From positions 1-64,000 of the forward strand of contig CAZLMG010000008.1 of NCBI GenBank assembly GCA_964560765.1: DNA of 64,000 nucleotides, given 5' to 3'. Source of the DNA: CAZLMG01 sp964560765. Its GTDB lineage: Bacteria; Bdellovibrionota_B; Oligoflexia; Oligoflexales; CAZLMG01. Numbering within the stretch: position 1 is the stretch's first letter; every line of letters begins with the position of its first letter. The translations under genes were made by a program, and so were the position numbers. Positions 41,950 through 50,695 of this stretch are shown here, piece after piece. The notes beneath the pieces were generated by a model. That model saw only the letters and a list, made by a program, of their open reading frames with translations. It did not search any database and was not told where the DNA came from.

Positions 41950-42797
41950 CGGCCAAGCTCATAGATGGGAAAGCCATCGCTGCTAAAAGTCGGGTGGAGA
42001 TCGCCGCTAAGATTGCCGCGTTGCGCGCGGCTGGTCGACGAGTTCCGAATCTGGCAGTGATCCTCGTTGGCGATAATCCCGCCAGTCAAATCTATGTTTC
42101 GCATAAAGAGAAAGCTTGCCTGGCTGTTGGCATGGAAAGCCAGACCATTGGCTTGCCTGCTTCAACAAGTGAAGTTGATTTGTTGAAAGTTATTGATCGT
42201 TGCAATGCCGATCCTGATGTCGACGGAATCCTCGTTCAACTGCCGCTACCAGCGCATATCGACAAAGTGCGGGTGATCTCTCGCATCGATTACCGCAAGG
42301 ACGTGGACGGACTAACGCCCATGAATCAGGGGCTGATGCTCTGGCAGCAAGAGGGGCTTTATCCCTGCACGCCGCAGGGCATCTTGGAGTTGATTCTATC
42401 GACGGGAATTTCTTTATCAGGTGCAGTGGCCGCCATCGTCGGCCGCAGCCTGTTGGTTGGCATGCCCATCGGTCAGCTGTTAGAGGTTCGCGGCTGCACG
42501 CTGCTGGGTCTGCATTCGGAAACCCGCGATTGTGCCCATTGGACGCGACAGGCTGATATCGTGGTCGTGGCGACGGGGGTTCATCAACTCGTTGGAGCGG
42601 AATGGGTTCGGCCAGGTGCCGTGGTCATCGATGTGGGTATTCATCGGGTTGGTGAGCGTTTGCAAGGCGACGTGAAATTCGGCGAAGTCTCCGCAGTGGC
42701 GGGTTGGATCACGCCGGTACCGGGTGGCGTGGGTCCAATGACCATCGCCATGTTGGTGAAGAACTGCATGAAAGCCTACGAGCTGCGTACGGCCTGA
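41946..42797 (+). CDS. folD: Bifunctional methylenetetrahydrofolate dehydrogenase/cyclohydrolase
   Basis: 283 aa cytosolic enzyme interconverting 5,10-methylene-, methenyl- and 10-formyl-THF. Family marks: IYVSHKEKAC with the catalytic Tyr and Lys near 50-56, VQLPLPAHI, DVDGLTPMNQG, PCTPQGILEL, and the C-terminal PVPGGVGPMTIAML. The NADP-binding loop reads VGRSLLVGMPIGQLL rather than the common VGRSNIVGKPxxxLL, a substitution that may affect cofactor binding. The start at 41946 overlaps the oxidoreductase stop; the longer frame from 41880 lies over that gene. Confidence 0.95.
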   Translation: MTAKLIDGKAIAAKSRVEIAAKIAALRAAGRRVPNLAVILVGDNPASQIYVSHKEKACLAVGMESQTIGLPASTSEVDLLKVIDRCNADPDVDGILVQLPLPAHIDKVRVISRIDYRKDVDGLTPMNQGLMLWQQEGLYPCTPQGILELILSTGISLSGAVAAIVGRSLLVGMPIGQLLEVRGCTLLGLHSETRDCAHWTRQADIVVVATGVHQLVGAEWVRPGAVVIDVGIHRVGERLQGDVKFGEVSAVAGWITPVPGGVGPMTIAMLVKNCMKAYELRTA

Positions 42798-42801
42798 GGT
42801 A

Positions 42802-43947
42802 TTAGGGTCGTTTAGACACGCGGGTACCTGCCTGCGCGGGCGCATCCCGAGCTGTAATCATCACCACAAAATGACGATTTTTTCCCGACCGTACGGAAAT
42901 GCCGATATACTTCGCAGCGCTCTCCATGAGCAATTGCCGGTGCCGAGGCGACGCCCAGAAAAGCCAGCTGATATCATCCAAGGTTTTTCCCTGGGCTCGG
43001 TTTTCTCCTAGAAAGGCTAGTTTGTGCGCTTCTAGACCAGCACGAACTTTCGCCAACACGCGCCGATCATGGGTCACGGTTGCCTCTTGACTGAGTTGTT
43101 GCGCGGCTTCGTCCATGTGGCGGTTGGGCTGCAGCGGCGCGATTTTTGATGAGAGACGCAACTCGTTCACCCAAGCCAAGAGCTTTTCCGGTGCTGGATT
43201 TGGCCCACCAAAAGTAACGGTTATCGGCGGTGCCATCTTCGCTTTCTGAATGGGAACGAGTGACCAAAGGACGGGCCCTTGCCAATCTGGCTGCTTGGGT
43301 AAGCAGGTAATCGACAAACTGCCCGCAGCCAGAAAATGACTGTTGATCGCCCAATCCGACGCATCTCGTCTCTGGGGCAGTGGCACAGTGCGGGTGCTGC
43401 TCTCGTGCTCTGATGCAAAATCTAAATAGATTTCGCGACAACTTGCGGAAAGCGTCTCGGCGGGTATGCGCAGCAGTTCATCGCTGAACCCAACACCGCG
43501 CGCGGCGGGAGTCGTGAGGAACCATCCTGTACCGTCGGCGCAGATGGCGTGAGCAAAGCCGCCGTGTCCCATGCGTTGACTTTGTTCCTGCGCCATCTTT
43601 TCGAGCGCAGTGGTAGTGAGTGGCTTGCGTCCTTTGGGGCGAACGCGAAATCCCTGAATTTGCGCGTCAAAAACCTGTTTCTGCCAAAGCTCCATGTGGC
43701 TGAGTTGATGAATATCGACACAGAGAGGTTGCGCTAATTTCTGATTTAGGTCGGTGCGTGGAACTGGTCGCGATCCTGGTGTCTCGGTGATGGCGGTCGA
43801 CGCAACTGCGGCTGGGCCTTGCACGGCAGGGAGCCATCCTAGTCCAAGGACTAAGATGGCGCCTAGACTGCGCTTCGGCCACTTGCTCGTCTTACTGATC
43901 GATGAGCTTGAAGATGGTCGAGAGCTGCATGTTGGAGGTGCCCTCAT
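42802..43947 (-). CDS. Secreted CAP/SCP-domain protein
   Basis: About 381 aa. A hydrophobic signal-like segment (SLGAILVLGLGWLPAVQG) is preceded by a long Ser-rich n-region. The middle part (about 70-250) is Cys-containing and unrecognised (CVDIHQLSHMELWQKQVFDA; FLAAGSLSITCLP). The C-terminal 120 residues are a CAP domain: NELRLSSKIAPLQPNRHMDEAAQQL, FLGENRAQGKTLDD, WASPRHRQLLMESAAKYIGISVR. The start is unsure: no ATG, GTG or TTG lies between the upstream gene's stop (43892) and the signal, so translation seems to begin within that gene; 43947 is the closest ATG, without a clear Shine-Dalgarno. Overlap about 56 bp. Confidence 0.7.
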   Translation of the reverse strand: MRAPPTCSSRPSSSSSISKTSKWPKRSLGAILVLGLGWLPAVQGPAAVASTAITETPGSRPVPRTDLNQKLAQPLCVDIHQLSHMELWQKQVFDAQIQGFRVRPKGRKPLTTTALEKMAQEQSQRMGHGGFAHAICADGTGWFLTTPAARGVGFSDELLRIPAETLSASCREIYLDFASEHESSTRTVPLPQRRDASDWAINSHFLAAGSLSITCLPKQPDWQGPVLWSLVPIQKAKMAPPITVTFGGPNPAPEKLLAWVNELRLSSKIAPLQPNRHMDEAAQQLSQEATVTHDRRVLAKVRAGLEAHKLAFLGENRAQGKTLDDISWLFWASPRHRQLLMESAAKYIGISVRSGKNRHFVVMITARDAPAQAGTRVSKRP

Positions 43948-45040
43948 ACAACTTGCCGATCTTTGCATCGCGATAGAATTTTTCCGCGGGGAATTCTTTG
44001 ATAAAGCCGTAGCCGCCGTACACTTCCAGGGCCTCGGATGCGACTCGTTCCGCAACTTGGCTGACATGGTACTTAGCCATAGCAGCTTCCTTGATGAAAG
44101 GCTGCTTGGCGTCCTTTAAGCGAGCGGCGTTATAAACCAGCAGCTTGGCGGTTTCAATCTCGATGGCATGTCGTGCCAATTGATGCTGAATCGCCTGAAA
44201 TTCTCGCAACTCTTTGCCAAACTGGACGCGCTCGCGAGCATACTTCAGTGCACCTTCAAATGCGCCCTGGGCAAGACCCAACATCTGAGCCGCAATGCCG
44301 ATACGACCCTCATTCAGCGTTTCAATGGCGATCTTATAGCCTTTGCCAACTTCGCCGATGACGTTTTGCTTCGGCACTTTCACATTGTCGAGGATGACCT
44401 CGCAGGTCGAGGAGGCGCGAATTCCAAGCTTCACCTCCTTCTTGCCGACGCGAAACCCAGGCATGTCGCGCTCAACGAGGAACGCGGTGATGCCCTTGTA
44501 GCCCAATTCTGGATTGATGTTGGCAAAGACGACAAAGATGTTCGCTTCTTTGGCATTGGTGATGAAGATCTTCTTGCCTTCAAGTCGCCAGTGGGAACCT
44601 TCGTCATAGGCTCGGCTCTTCATGGCAAAAGCATCCGATCCGGAGTTTGGTTCCGTGAGACAGTACGAACCAACATCCTTGCTTGCCAGGCGCGGAAAGT
44701 ACTGGGCTTGCTGCTCGCGCGATGCCCAGCGCATGAAGATATTATTGACCAGGGTATTCTGCACATCACAGAGGACGCCAGCCGAAGGGTCCACGCGAGA
44801 CAATTCTTCAACGGCTAATATGGCCATAAAGAAACTGCCGCCGGCTCCGCCAAAGTCCGTGGGGATCTCGATTCCCATCAGTCCCATTTCAAACATTTGC
44901 TGAATGAGTTCGGGCGCGAAAGTCTCGGATTCATCCATGGCCAGGACTCTAGGGCCGATATTGGTTTTGGCGAATTTCGCGATTTCATCGCGAAACATTT
45001 CTTCGTCTGGCGACAGAGAACTCAAGGGTCCGAAAGTCAT
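43892..45040 (-). CDS. Acyl-CoA dehydrogenase
   Basis: 382 aa flavoenzyme catalysing alpha-beta dehydrogenation of acyl-CoA; electrons pass to ETF. Short-chain/branched-chain type: YCLTEPNSGSDAFAMKS (flavin/substrate loop), WRLEGKKIFITNA, ALEVYGGYGFIKEFPAEKFYRDAKI, then LYEGTSNMQL with the catalytic Glu near 364, the position used by short- and medium-chain enzymes. No signal. Start ATG 45040 preceded by AGGGAG. Overlaps the CAP gene at its 3' end. No ETF or thiolase gene is near; a second acyl-CoA dehydrogenase lies at 59096. Confidence 0.95.
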   Translation of the reverse strand: MTFGPLSSLSPDEEMFRDEIAKFAKTNIGPRVLAMDESETFAPELIQQMFEMGLMGIEIPTDFGGAGGSFFMAILAVEELSRVDPSAGVLCDVQNTLVNNIFMRWASREQQAQYFPRLASKDVGSYCLTEPNSGSDAFAMKSRAYDEGSHWRLEGKKIFITNAKEANIFVVFANINPELGYKGITAFLVERDMPGFRVGKKEVKLGIRASSTCEVILDNVKVPKQNVIGEVGKGYKIAIETLNEGRIGIAAQMLGLAQGAFEGALKYARERVQFGKELREFQAIQHQLARHAIEIETAKLLVYNAARLKDAKQPFIKEAAMAKYHVSQVAERVASEALEVYGGYGFIKEFPAEKFYRDAKIGKLYEGTSNMQLSTIFKLIDQ

Positions 45041-45091
45041 GATTCACTCCCTCTAGGAACGGCATCAGCAGGGTGGAAAAACCGTATTGTA

Positions 45092-45994
45092 CTAGAGTGT
45101 TCTAGCCTGGTTCGACTTACTTTTCATCAGAATTGGCCGGGCTGGGGGAGCTGCTCGCTGGGCTGCTACCGTCGACTGGTGCAGAAAATCGGTCTTTAAC
45201 CTTTCGATTTCGTTGATAGATGAATGCGCCTTCTGGCGATAGGTACCACCCGCGTTGCGGTGGGGGCTGTGCATGGTTTGCAGAATTCCGTCGCGGCACT
45301 GGTGCATCAGGTCGTCGGCCTGGCCTAAAATCTTGCGCTGAACCCGCTGTAGGTTCTTGTTTTCGGAACTGGACAAGCGGAACGGCCAAGTCAGTTGCTG
45401 CATTAAGCGAGATAGCCCGTGCATGACCGGATGGTCGAGTGCTTCGCGGGAATTCTGCCCAAATGAACCGTACAACGACTGGGCTGCCTCACGATTGGCA
45501 TAACGTAACTCGTACTCTCGATACTGCGTTTGCAACTCCTGCTTTCTGGCTTGGAGATCGATCAGCTGCTGTGACAGATATTTTTCGGTCTTGGCCAGAT
45601 TGCTGTGCCGGACGGCCATATCGATGAGATCGTCTTCGGTTAGCCCCTGTCCTTGGGATCCATGGGCACCAGAAACGCGCACTTGTACAAGTCCGAGCCA
45701 CATGCGCTTGCCGAGAAGTTTGACTTCAGCTTCATAAAAGTCTGTGAGCTGTTGCCCATACTGTTGGCACCAGTGCAGTAACGAATGCAGACGCAAATTG
45801 AGCAGCGCTGGAGGAATCATGATGGACTTGATCTTCTCTAAGGCTTGGAACAATTGCGCTTGTTGTTTAACCAGGTTCAACTTATGCGAGGGTATACCGG
45901 CATCGGCCCGCTGCTGAAGAGCCTGCGCTGCAAGACTCAGCGACTGCACCTCGCTTGCCAAGTGTCTTGCTTCCACGTCCCAGTGATTATGCAT
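45092..45994 (-). CDS. Coiled-coil protein, unknown function
   Basis: 300 aa, soluble, mostly helical with heptad-like stretches (LVKQQAQLFQALEKIKSI, SQQLIDLQARKQELQTQ, LQRVQRKILGQADDLM) and a basic, Lys/Arg-rich C-terminus. Two Cys only. No family recognised. The first 8 bp overlap the end of the upstream coiled-coil gene, so the pair is coupled and may form one complex. A hydrophobic patch MHGLSRLMQQLTWPFRL near 195 could be membrane-associating. Confidence 0.65.
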   Translation of the reverse strand: MHNHWDVEARHLASEVQSLSLAAQALQQRADAGIPSHKLNLVKQQAQLFQALEKIKSIMIPPALLNLRLHSLLHWCQQYGQQLTDFYEAEVKLLGKRMWLGLVQVRVSGAHGSQGQGLTEDDLIDMAVRHSNLAKTEKYLSQQLIDLQARKQELQTQYREYELRYANREAAQSLYGSFGQNSREALDHPVMHGLSRLMQQLTWPFRLSSSENKNLQRVQRKILGQADDLMHQCRDGILQTMHSPHRNAGGTYRQKAHSSINEIERLKTDFLHQSTVAAQRAAPPARPILMKSKSNQARTL

Positions 45995-46994
45995 GCCACC
46001 GCCTTGTTCGCTGTCGCTTGCTGCGTCGGTGTGTTGTCATGGCCGCTGCCTCGCGCATCCGCGACGTCGCCGCTTCGGCAGCGCCAAAGGTCAATTGGCC
46101 CTTATCTTGTGCCTGGCTGACCCATTTTCTAGCTAGAACTAAGCGCTCATCAACTCGCTCGACCTGTTCACGCGTCAAGACGTGCGCTTGCCGCTCTGCG
46201 GTCGAGATGTGTTGCGGTGTCGGAGGAGGCATTTGCGGAATGGATGCAAGCTCCCTTCGCTTTGCTGCCATCCATTCTTCCATACGCCGTAAGACCTGCT
46301 CTTCACGCGAAACGTTGTCTTGTAGACGAGCGACGCGTGAGGCCAGGTCATTCAATTCGTTGAAGACCGTTACCAGTCCCTCCATCGTTGCCGCAATCTG
46401 TTTCCCTTGGCGGTGAGCTCGACTGGATTGAACGAAGCTAGCAATAGCTTTCGTTGCTGCCTCGTTCTGTTGCGCTTGATGACGTCGAAGGCGTTCAAGC
46501 ATAGAGAGTTTGCGGCGGAGTTTGGATAAGCGCATGATCGTCCGCAGCCAGCCACTCTTACCCATGGACAGAGCCGTCAGCCAGCGCATGATCAGGCTGG
46601 ACTCTCGCGTCAGTGCTTCCGCTAAGCGGATCCGCTCTTGGAGAAACTCACTGATGACTTGAATTTCTTCTGGCGTGCAGTCCTGCACATTCGGCAAGCC
46701 AAAATCGTTGCCTTGCTCGTCCGTGTGAACGCAATGCAGATAGGTGCGAACGCGATTCAGTTCTTGCATGAGCTGTTTGAGAAAGTGGGAGCGCGATTGA
46801 TAGTTCTTCTTGCTGACAAAACGCTGTCTATGCGCATCGCGCAGGGACAAATCGAGCGCGACGACTCGATGTTGCAACCGCTCCTGCGTTTGGCGCAACT
46901 CTTGAACTTGGGTTTTGGTATCGACAGGACCCACCTTGTCCCTCGTCATCGCTTGGCAGCAAAGATGCAAGTTTGAGGATTTCCCTTCTTTCAT
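45987..46994 (-). CDS. Coiled-coil protein, unknown function
   Basis: About 335 aa, helical and strongly charged, with Gln/Glu/Arg-rich heptads (ELRQTQERLQHRVVALDLSL, LLRRMEEWMAAKRREL-like stretches) and a short hydrophobic segment (LIMRWLTALSMGKSGWLRTI, about 140-160). Pro-rich spacer PQMPPPTPQ near 270, then a basic C-terminus (RRSKRQRTRRWHA). No family recognised. Start is uncertain: ATGs at 46994 and 46949, and a TTG at 47027, all lack a clear Shine-Dalgarno. Overlaps the next coiled-coil gene by 8 bp; the two share a charge pattern but I see no obvious sequence similarity. Confidence 0.62.
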   Translation of the reverse strand: MKEGKSSNLHLCCQAMTRDKVGPVDTKTQVQELRQTQERLQHRVVALDLSLRDAHRQRFVSKKNYQSRSHFLKQLMQELNRVRTYLHCVHTDEQGNDFGLPNVQDCTPEEIQVISEFLQERIRLAEALTRESSLIMRWLTALSMGKSGWLRTIMRLSKLRRKLSMLERLRRHQAQQNEAATKAIASFVQSSRAHRQGKQIAATMEGLVTVFNELNDLASRVARLQDNVSREEQVLRRMEEWMAAKRRELASIPQMPPPTPQHISTAERQAHVLTREQVERVDERLVLARKWVSQAQDKGQLTFGAAEAATSRMREAAAMTTHRRSKRQRTRRWHA

Positions 46995-47122
46995 CTTGCC
47001 ACGCGAAGAATTCGAGTGTCTATGCAAGTGCCCGAAACCAGGGGTGAAATCTTTGCCTATGAGCCTCGGAAGGAGTGGGAAATGGCTGCCCAGTGACAGC
47101 CAATCAGAATAGAGACGAATAC

Positions 47123-47668
47123 TTAGAGAGGAAGGGTGAGCTGAAGTCCGAGACCGGCGCGATTGTTAGCAAAGCTGGTAATTGGGGCTAGCATGGGTCG
47201 ATCGGGGACGCTCCCAAATCGATTGAGCATCGTCCGCTCGCGTTCTTCAATCTCGTAGTTGTCTATCCGGGCCGAGATAAAACCATATACTGAGCCTGTG
47301 AGAAACCCTACACCGGTCAAGCCAGCGGCTAGCCGACCCGTATACTCAGGCTCGCCTCCGAAACCGTAGTCAATGAGGGATACTGCAAAGCCGGCACCCA
47401 GGCCAATCAAGGCACCTTGCCAGCCGTTTTCCCAAGCTTCCAGCAGTGGCTGTTTCATCTTGCGGGTGGGATATTCAATCTCGTGACGGAAGTTGTGCTT
47501 TGTGCTGCGCTTGGGAAAAGTCGGGGGCGCCGGATTTTGGGATTCAGGTTTATCTGATGCCGGCGCGGCGGTCTCGTCGGCGAATGCTGGTAGGCTAGGT
47601 AAAGCCAATATGGCCGCGACGGCCAACCGTAGTCCCGACCTGGAAATCTTTTGAATTAGAAAATACAT
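47123..47668 (-). CDS. Exported membrane-associated protein, unknown
   Basis: 181 aa. Signal peptide (about 1-30, ending LPSLPAFA), a Pro/Ser-rich acidic linker (ETAAPASDKPESQNPAPP), then two Gly-rich hydrophobic stretches (GWQGALIGLGAGFAVSLIDYG and GRLAAGLTGVGFLTGSVYGF, about 100-155), like the glycine-zipper segments of small outer-membrane proteins, and a tail ending LGLQLTLPL. GGAGGAA precedes the ATG at 47668 by 5 nt. No family recognised. It is separated from the coiled-coil genes by about 130 bp. Confidence 0.7.
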   Translation of the reverse strand: MYFLIQKISRSGLRLAVAAILALPSLPAFADETAAPASDKPESQNPAPPTFPKRSTKHNFRHEIEYPTRKMKQPLLEAWENGWQGALIGLGAGFAVSLIDYGFGGEPEYTGRLAAGLTGVGFLTGSVYGFISARIDNYEIEERERTMLNRFGSVPDRPMLAPITSFANNRAGLGLQLTLPL

Positions 47669-47912
47669 GCCTGGTTCCTCCAATGATAAAGTCGCAGGCC
47701 ACACTGCATAATTGGTGCCATGGCTATTTTGCGGGCTTTTTCGAAGTTCTGACGTTGATGTGTGCTTTTTTGGCCTCGATCGGCGCTTGGGTCGGTGCGG
47801 ATGCATGGAACAGATGTGTTTTGTGGAACACACATTTCAGCTTCTCAAGGCGGAGTTGTCAGCCTATCATTCCGGTTTTGGTCAGCAACTCCTTCAGGAG
47901 AGGGGCGGGTAG

Positions 47913-48959
47913 ATGTCGAAAGCAATAGTTGAAGCAGCTTGGGGGCGCACACCGGACCGTTTTCCCGTGTGGTTTTTACGTCAAGCTGGCCGGTATCTGC
48001 CTGAGTACATGCAGGTACGATCTAAACTCGGGTTTGTTGAGTTATGCACGACGCCGGTTCAGGCAGCCGAAGTCACCCTGCAGCCATTGCGTCGATTCGA
48101 CTTGGATGGCGCCATCATCTTTTCAGATATTCTCGTGACCGCCATGGCGCTTGGCCAGGAGCTCACCTTCGACGCAGGGCATGGCCCCGTGCTCAAGCCA
48201 GCCATACGCGACATGCAGGACGTGATGAATTTGCGCAAGGATTCCCAGGTACAAAGTCTTGATTTTGTCGGCGAGGCTATCCAGTTGGTGCGCCAGCAGT
48301 TGCGCCCTGAGCAAACCATGATCGGCTTCGCCGGCGCGCCTTTCACTGTAGCGACATACATGATCGAAGGTTCTGGCAGTAAGTCGTTTATTGAAGTGAA
48401 AAAGCTGGCCTGGACCCAGCCACAAGCTATGCAAGCATTACTTGAACGATTAACTGAGATCACGATTCGCTATCTGCGGATGCAGGTGGCCGCCGGCGCC
48501 GAGTACCTCATGCTGTTTGATACGTGGGCAAATCAGATGGATCCTGCCGGCTACCAGCAATGGGCTTTGCCTTGGGTGAGTCGCATTTGTGATGGCTTGG
48601 CCGATCTCAACGTGCCTATCTGTTATTATCCAGGTCAGGGTGGGGATTTACTGTCGGCAGCAGCCACCTGTCGTTCGGAAGTCATCGCCGTCGATTGGCG
48701 TGTGCCGCTGGATCGAGCGATTCGGACACTGGCAGAAACGAGGGAGCGTGTGGTTGTGCAGGGAAATCTGGATCCCATTTGCCTTTATGCTCCGGAGACT
48801 GTGGTGCGACAGAATGTGCGCGAGGTAGCTCGGCGTGCTGCAGAAGCCAAGGCGCACATCTTCAATGTTGGGCACGGTCTGACGCCAGGTACACCCATTG
48901 ATGCGATCAACTGGGTCGTCGATGAGTTGCGGTCCCTGCGAGTGGGTAAGGGCTCATAG
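47913..48959 (+). CDS. hemE: Uroporphyrinogen decarboxylase
   Basis: 348 aa cytosolic enzyme converting uroporphyrinogen III to coproporphyrinogen III in heme synthesis. Signature PVWFLRQAGRYLPEY near 18-32 with the substrate-binding Arg pair, the ILVTAMALGQELTFDAGHGP stretch and the Asp in IIFSDI, and GNLDPICLYAP, GHGLTPGTPIDAI near the C-terminus. AGGAG-like sequence precedes the ATG. Followed by sua5 after about 20 bp and lipB; this looks like an operon, all three being cofactor- or tRNA-related housekeeping genes. Confidence 0.97.
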   Translation: MSKAIVEAAWGRTPDRFPVWFLRQAGRYLPEYMQVRSKLGFVELCTTPVQAAEVTLQPLRRFDLDGAIIFSDILVTAMALGQELTFDAGHGPVLKPAIRDMQDVMNLRKDSQVQSLDFVGEAIQLVRQQLRPEQTMIGFAGAPFTVATYMIEGSGSKSFIEVKKLAWTQPQAMQALLERLTEITIRYLRMQVAAGAEYLMLFDTWANQMDPAGYQQWALPWVSRICDGLADLNVPICYYPGQGGDLLSAAATCRSEVIAVDWRVPLDRAIRTLAETRERVVVQGNLDPICLYAPETVVRQNVREVARRAAEAKAHIFNVGHGLTPGTPIDAINWVVDELRSLRVGKGS

Positions 48960-48979
48960 GTTCTTGCGGAGTTTTGTCA

Positions 48980-49606
48980 TTGGCTGATCATGTTTACACA
49001 TTCGATGACCCGCCATCTCGCCGTGATCTGGAGAGGGCTTGTCGGGTTTTGCAAGATGATGGTCTGATCGCCTATCCGACCGAGGTAAATTGGGCGTTTG
49101 GTTGCGATTTTTCTAGTCCCAAAGCCCTGCGCCGCTTGCAACGCATCAAGCCGGATCATCCCCGAACGCAGCCCTTTAGCTTCTTGTGTTCTTCGGTTTC
49201 CATGGTCTCTGGTATCGCGAACGTGGATAACACCGTATATCCGTTTCTAAAGCGCATTTGGCCCGGCCCTTTTACGATGATACTTGAGCGCAGTCGCAAC
49301 TTACCAAAGTTGATTGAAGACAAGCGACGTGTGGTTGGCGTGCGTATTCCTGATAGTAGGTTGGTTTTAGGGTTGATTCAGGCTTACGGCAAGCCATTGC
49401 TAACGACTTCCGTCCCCGAACAGGAAGATGGTGGTAGCGCGACGTTCGGCTACCAGATCGAAGAGCAATTCGGGCATTTGATTGACCTCATCCTGGATCT
49501 TGGACTAGAAGTCCCCCGGCGAGAATCGACGATCATCGATTTTTCTGCGGGTACTCCCGAGTTGATTCGCGAAGGCGTCGGCGATCCAGCCGTTTTTGAT
49601 CTTTAA
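48980..49606 (+). CDS. Threonylcarbamoyl-AMP synthase (Sua5/YrdC/TsaC type)
   Basis: About 208 aa, single YrdC domain without the Sua5 C-terminal extension; makes threonylcarbamoyl-AMP for the t6A37 modification of ANN-decoding tRNAs. Marks: LIAYPTEVNWAFGCDFSSPKAL, RLQRIKPDHPRTQPFSFL with the K-x-R basic patch, PFLKRIWPGPFTMILERS, VVGVRIPDS, and PLLTTSVPEQEDG, where the second Ser/Asn motif is slightly diverged. Two TTG candidates: the one at 48980 has GGAG 8 nt upstream, the one at 48974 only 2 nt, so I use 48980. YciO-like paralogues cannot be fully excluded. Confidence 0.87.
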   Translation: MADHVYTFDDPPSRRDLERACRVLQDDGLIAYPTEVNWAFGCDFSSPKALRRLQRIKPDHPRTQPFSFLCSSVSMVSGIANVDNTVYPFLKRIWPGPFTMILERSRNLPKLIEDKRRVVGVRIPDSRLVLGLIQAYGKPLLTTSVPEQEDGGSATFGYQIEEQFGHLIDLILDLGLEVPRRESTIIDFSAGTPELIREGVGDPAVFDL

Positions 49607-49635
49607 TTCTGCTGCGAATCCACAGGATGAGCTTC

Positions 49636-50298
49636 ATGTCCTTCGATGACACTCACAGTCTGCCAGTGATAGATTTGGGATTGTGCCCCTATGATCAAGC
49701 GCTGGCGCGGCAGTTGAGTGCGGTCGAAGCTGTGGTGATGGACTCCACGCAGGAGGTCATCTTTGTTGTCGAGCACCCGCCATGCCTAACATTAGGGCGC
49801 AATGCGACGGAACAGTTCATACCTAACCGCCAAATTGTGTTAGACGCCGGCGTCGACATCTGTGAAACAGACCGTGGAGGGCAAGTGACGGCCCACATGC
49901 CAGGCCAGTTGGTGGTCTATCCGATCCTGCATTTGGGGCAGCGCCGCATCTCCGTTCGTCGTTATGTTGATTTGCTTGAAGACACCGTCATTGCGACGCT
50001 TGCAGAATACGGAATTCGGGCCACGCGCGACAAGCAGTACCCGGGGGTATGGGTTGGCGACGCAAAAATCTGTGCACTGGGCGTGCGCATTACGCGCCGT
50101 GTTTCCATGCATGGATTAGCTCTGAACGTTACCAACGACTTGGGTCTGTTTCAGAAAATTGTTCCTTGCGGCATCGTCGATCGTGCAGTGACGAGCATGC
50201 AACAGTTGCTGCAAAGACCCCTGTCTTTGCCATCGGTCCGAGGAAATCTGACTGATAACCTGCAAAAGCTTCTTCGGCTCAACAAAAATTCGCCCTAA
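49636..50298 (+). CDS. lipB: Lipoyl(octanoyl) transferase
   Basis: About 220 aa. Transfers octanoyl from acyl carrier protein to lipoyl domains in the first step of lipoate synthesis. Visible motifs: VVEHPPCLTLGRNA, RGGQVTAHMPGQLVVYPI (substrate loop), GVWVGDAKICALGVRI with the conserved Lys, and KIVPCGIVDRAVTSM with the catalytic Cys. The ATG at 49636 has AGGA about 8 nt upstream; the one at 49627 is in frame and possible. Last gene of the hemE-sua5-lipB group; no lipA is adjacent. Confidence 0.95.
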   Translation: MSFDDTHSLPVIDLGLCPYDQALARQLSAVEAVVMDSTQEVIFVVEHPPCLTLGRNATEQFIPNRQIVLDAGVDICETDRGGQVTAHMPGQLVVYPILHLGQRRISVRRYVDLLEDTVIATLAEYGIRATRDKQYPGVWVGDAKICALGVRITRRVSMHGLALNVTNDLGLFQKIVPCGIVDRAVTSMQQLLQRPLSLPSVRGNLTDNLQKLLRLNKNSP

Positions 50299-50386
50299 TC
50301 TTAGGTGGTTCTGACGCTGCCTTGCAAATTCCGGCAAACATCCGTTATGCTGCGACGCACATTTCCCCGAATCCCCTGGAGGTCAC

Positions 50387-50695
50387 GTGGAGAAAGAGTA
50401 TACAGCGGAGAGTTCAGCCGCTATTGCGAGCGAGGTCGAAACAGATACCTTGCTTGATTGCTGCGTCGAGACGATGAAGACGCATTCCCGGAACAATCCG
50501 ATGATGGTCTGCCCGCAATGCAAAAAGATCATCAAGTGCTTTCATGATGATCGTGCATTCAGCAACTATGTAAAATTTTGCCAGTCGCGGCATCGAAAGA
50601 TTATGACCACGCAGCATGGTGGATACCATGTCGTTGTTTTCCATAACTACGACACCTATGGCTCCACGCTAGCGACGCGGTCTAACCCTTCTTAG
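50387..50695 (+). CDS. Small protein with CxxC zinc-ribbon-like motif
   Basis: 102 aa with GTG start and GGAGG 5-6 nt upstream. The middle has MVCPQCKKIIKCFHDDRAF and FCQSRHRK; the Cys/His spacing (C-x2-C ... C-x3-H) suggests a zinc site, though no family is recognised. N-terminal third is acidic. Possible nucleic-acid or regulatory role is inference. Its last 14 bp overlap the end of the convergent ctpA gene. Confidence 0.68.
   Translation: MEKEYTAESSAAIASEVETDTLLDCCVETMKTHSRNNPMMVCPQCKKIIKCFHDDRAFSNYVKFCQSRHRKIMTTQHGGYHVVVFHNYDTYGSTLATRSNPS

Noticed and set aside
47683..47928. Plus-strand frame before hemE
   Set aside because: Overlaps the hemE start region in another frame and lies opposite the leader of the exported protein; no support.
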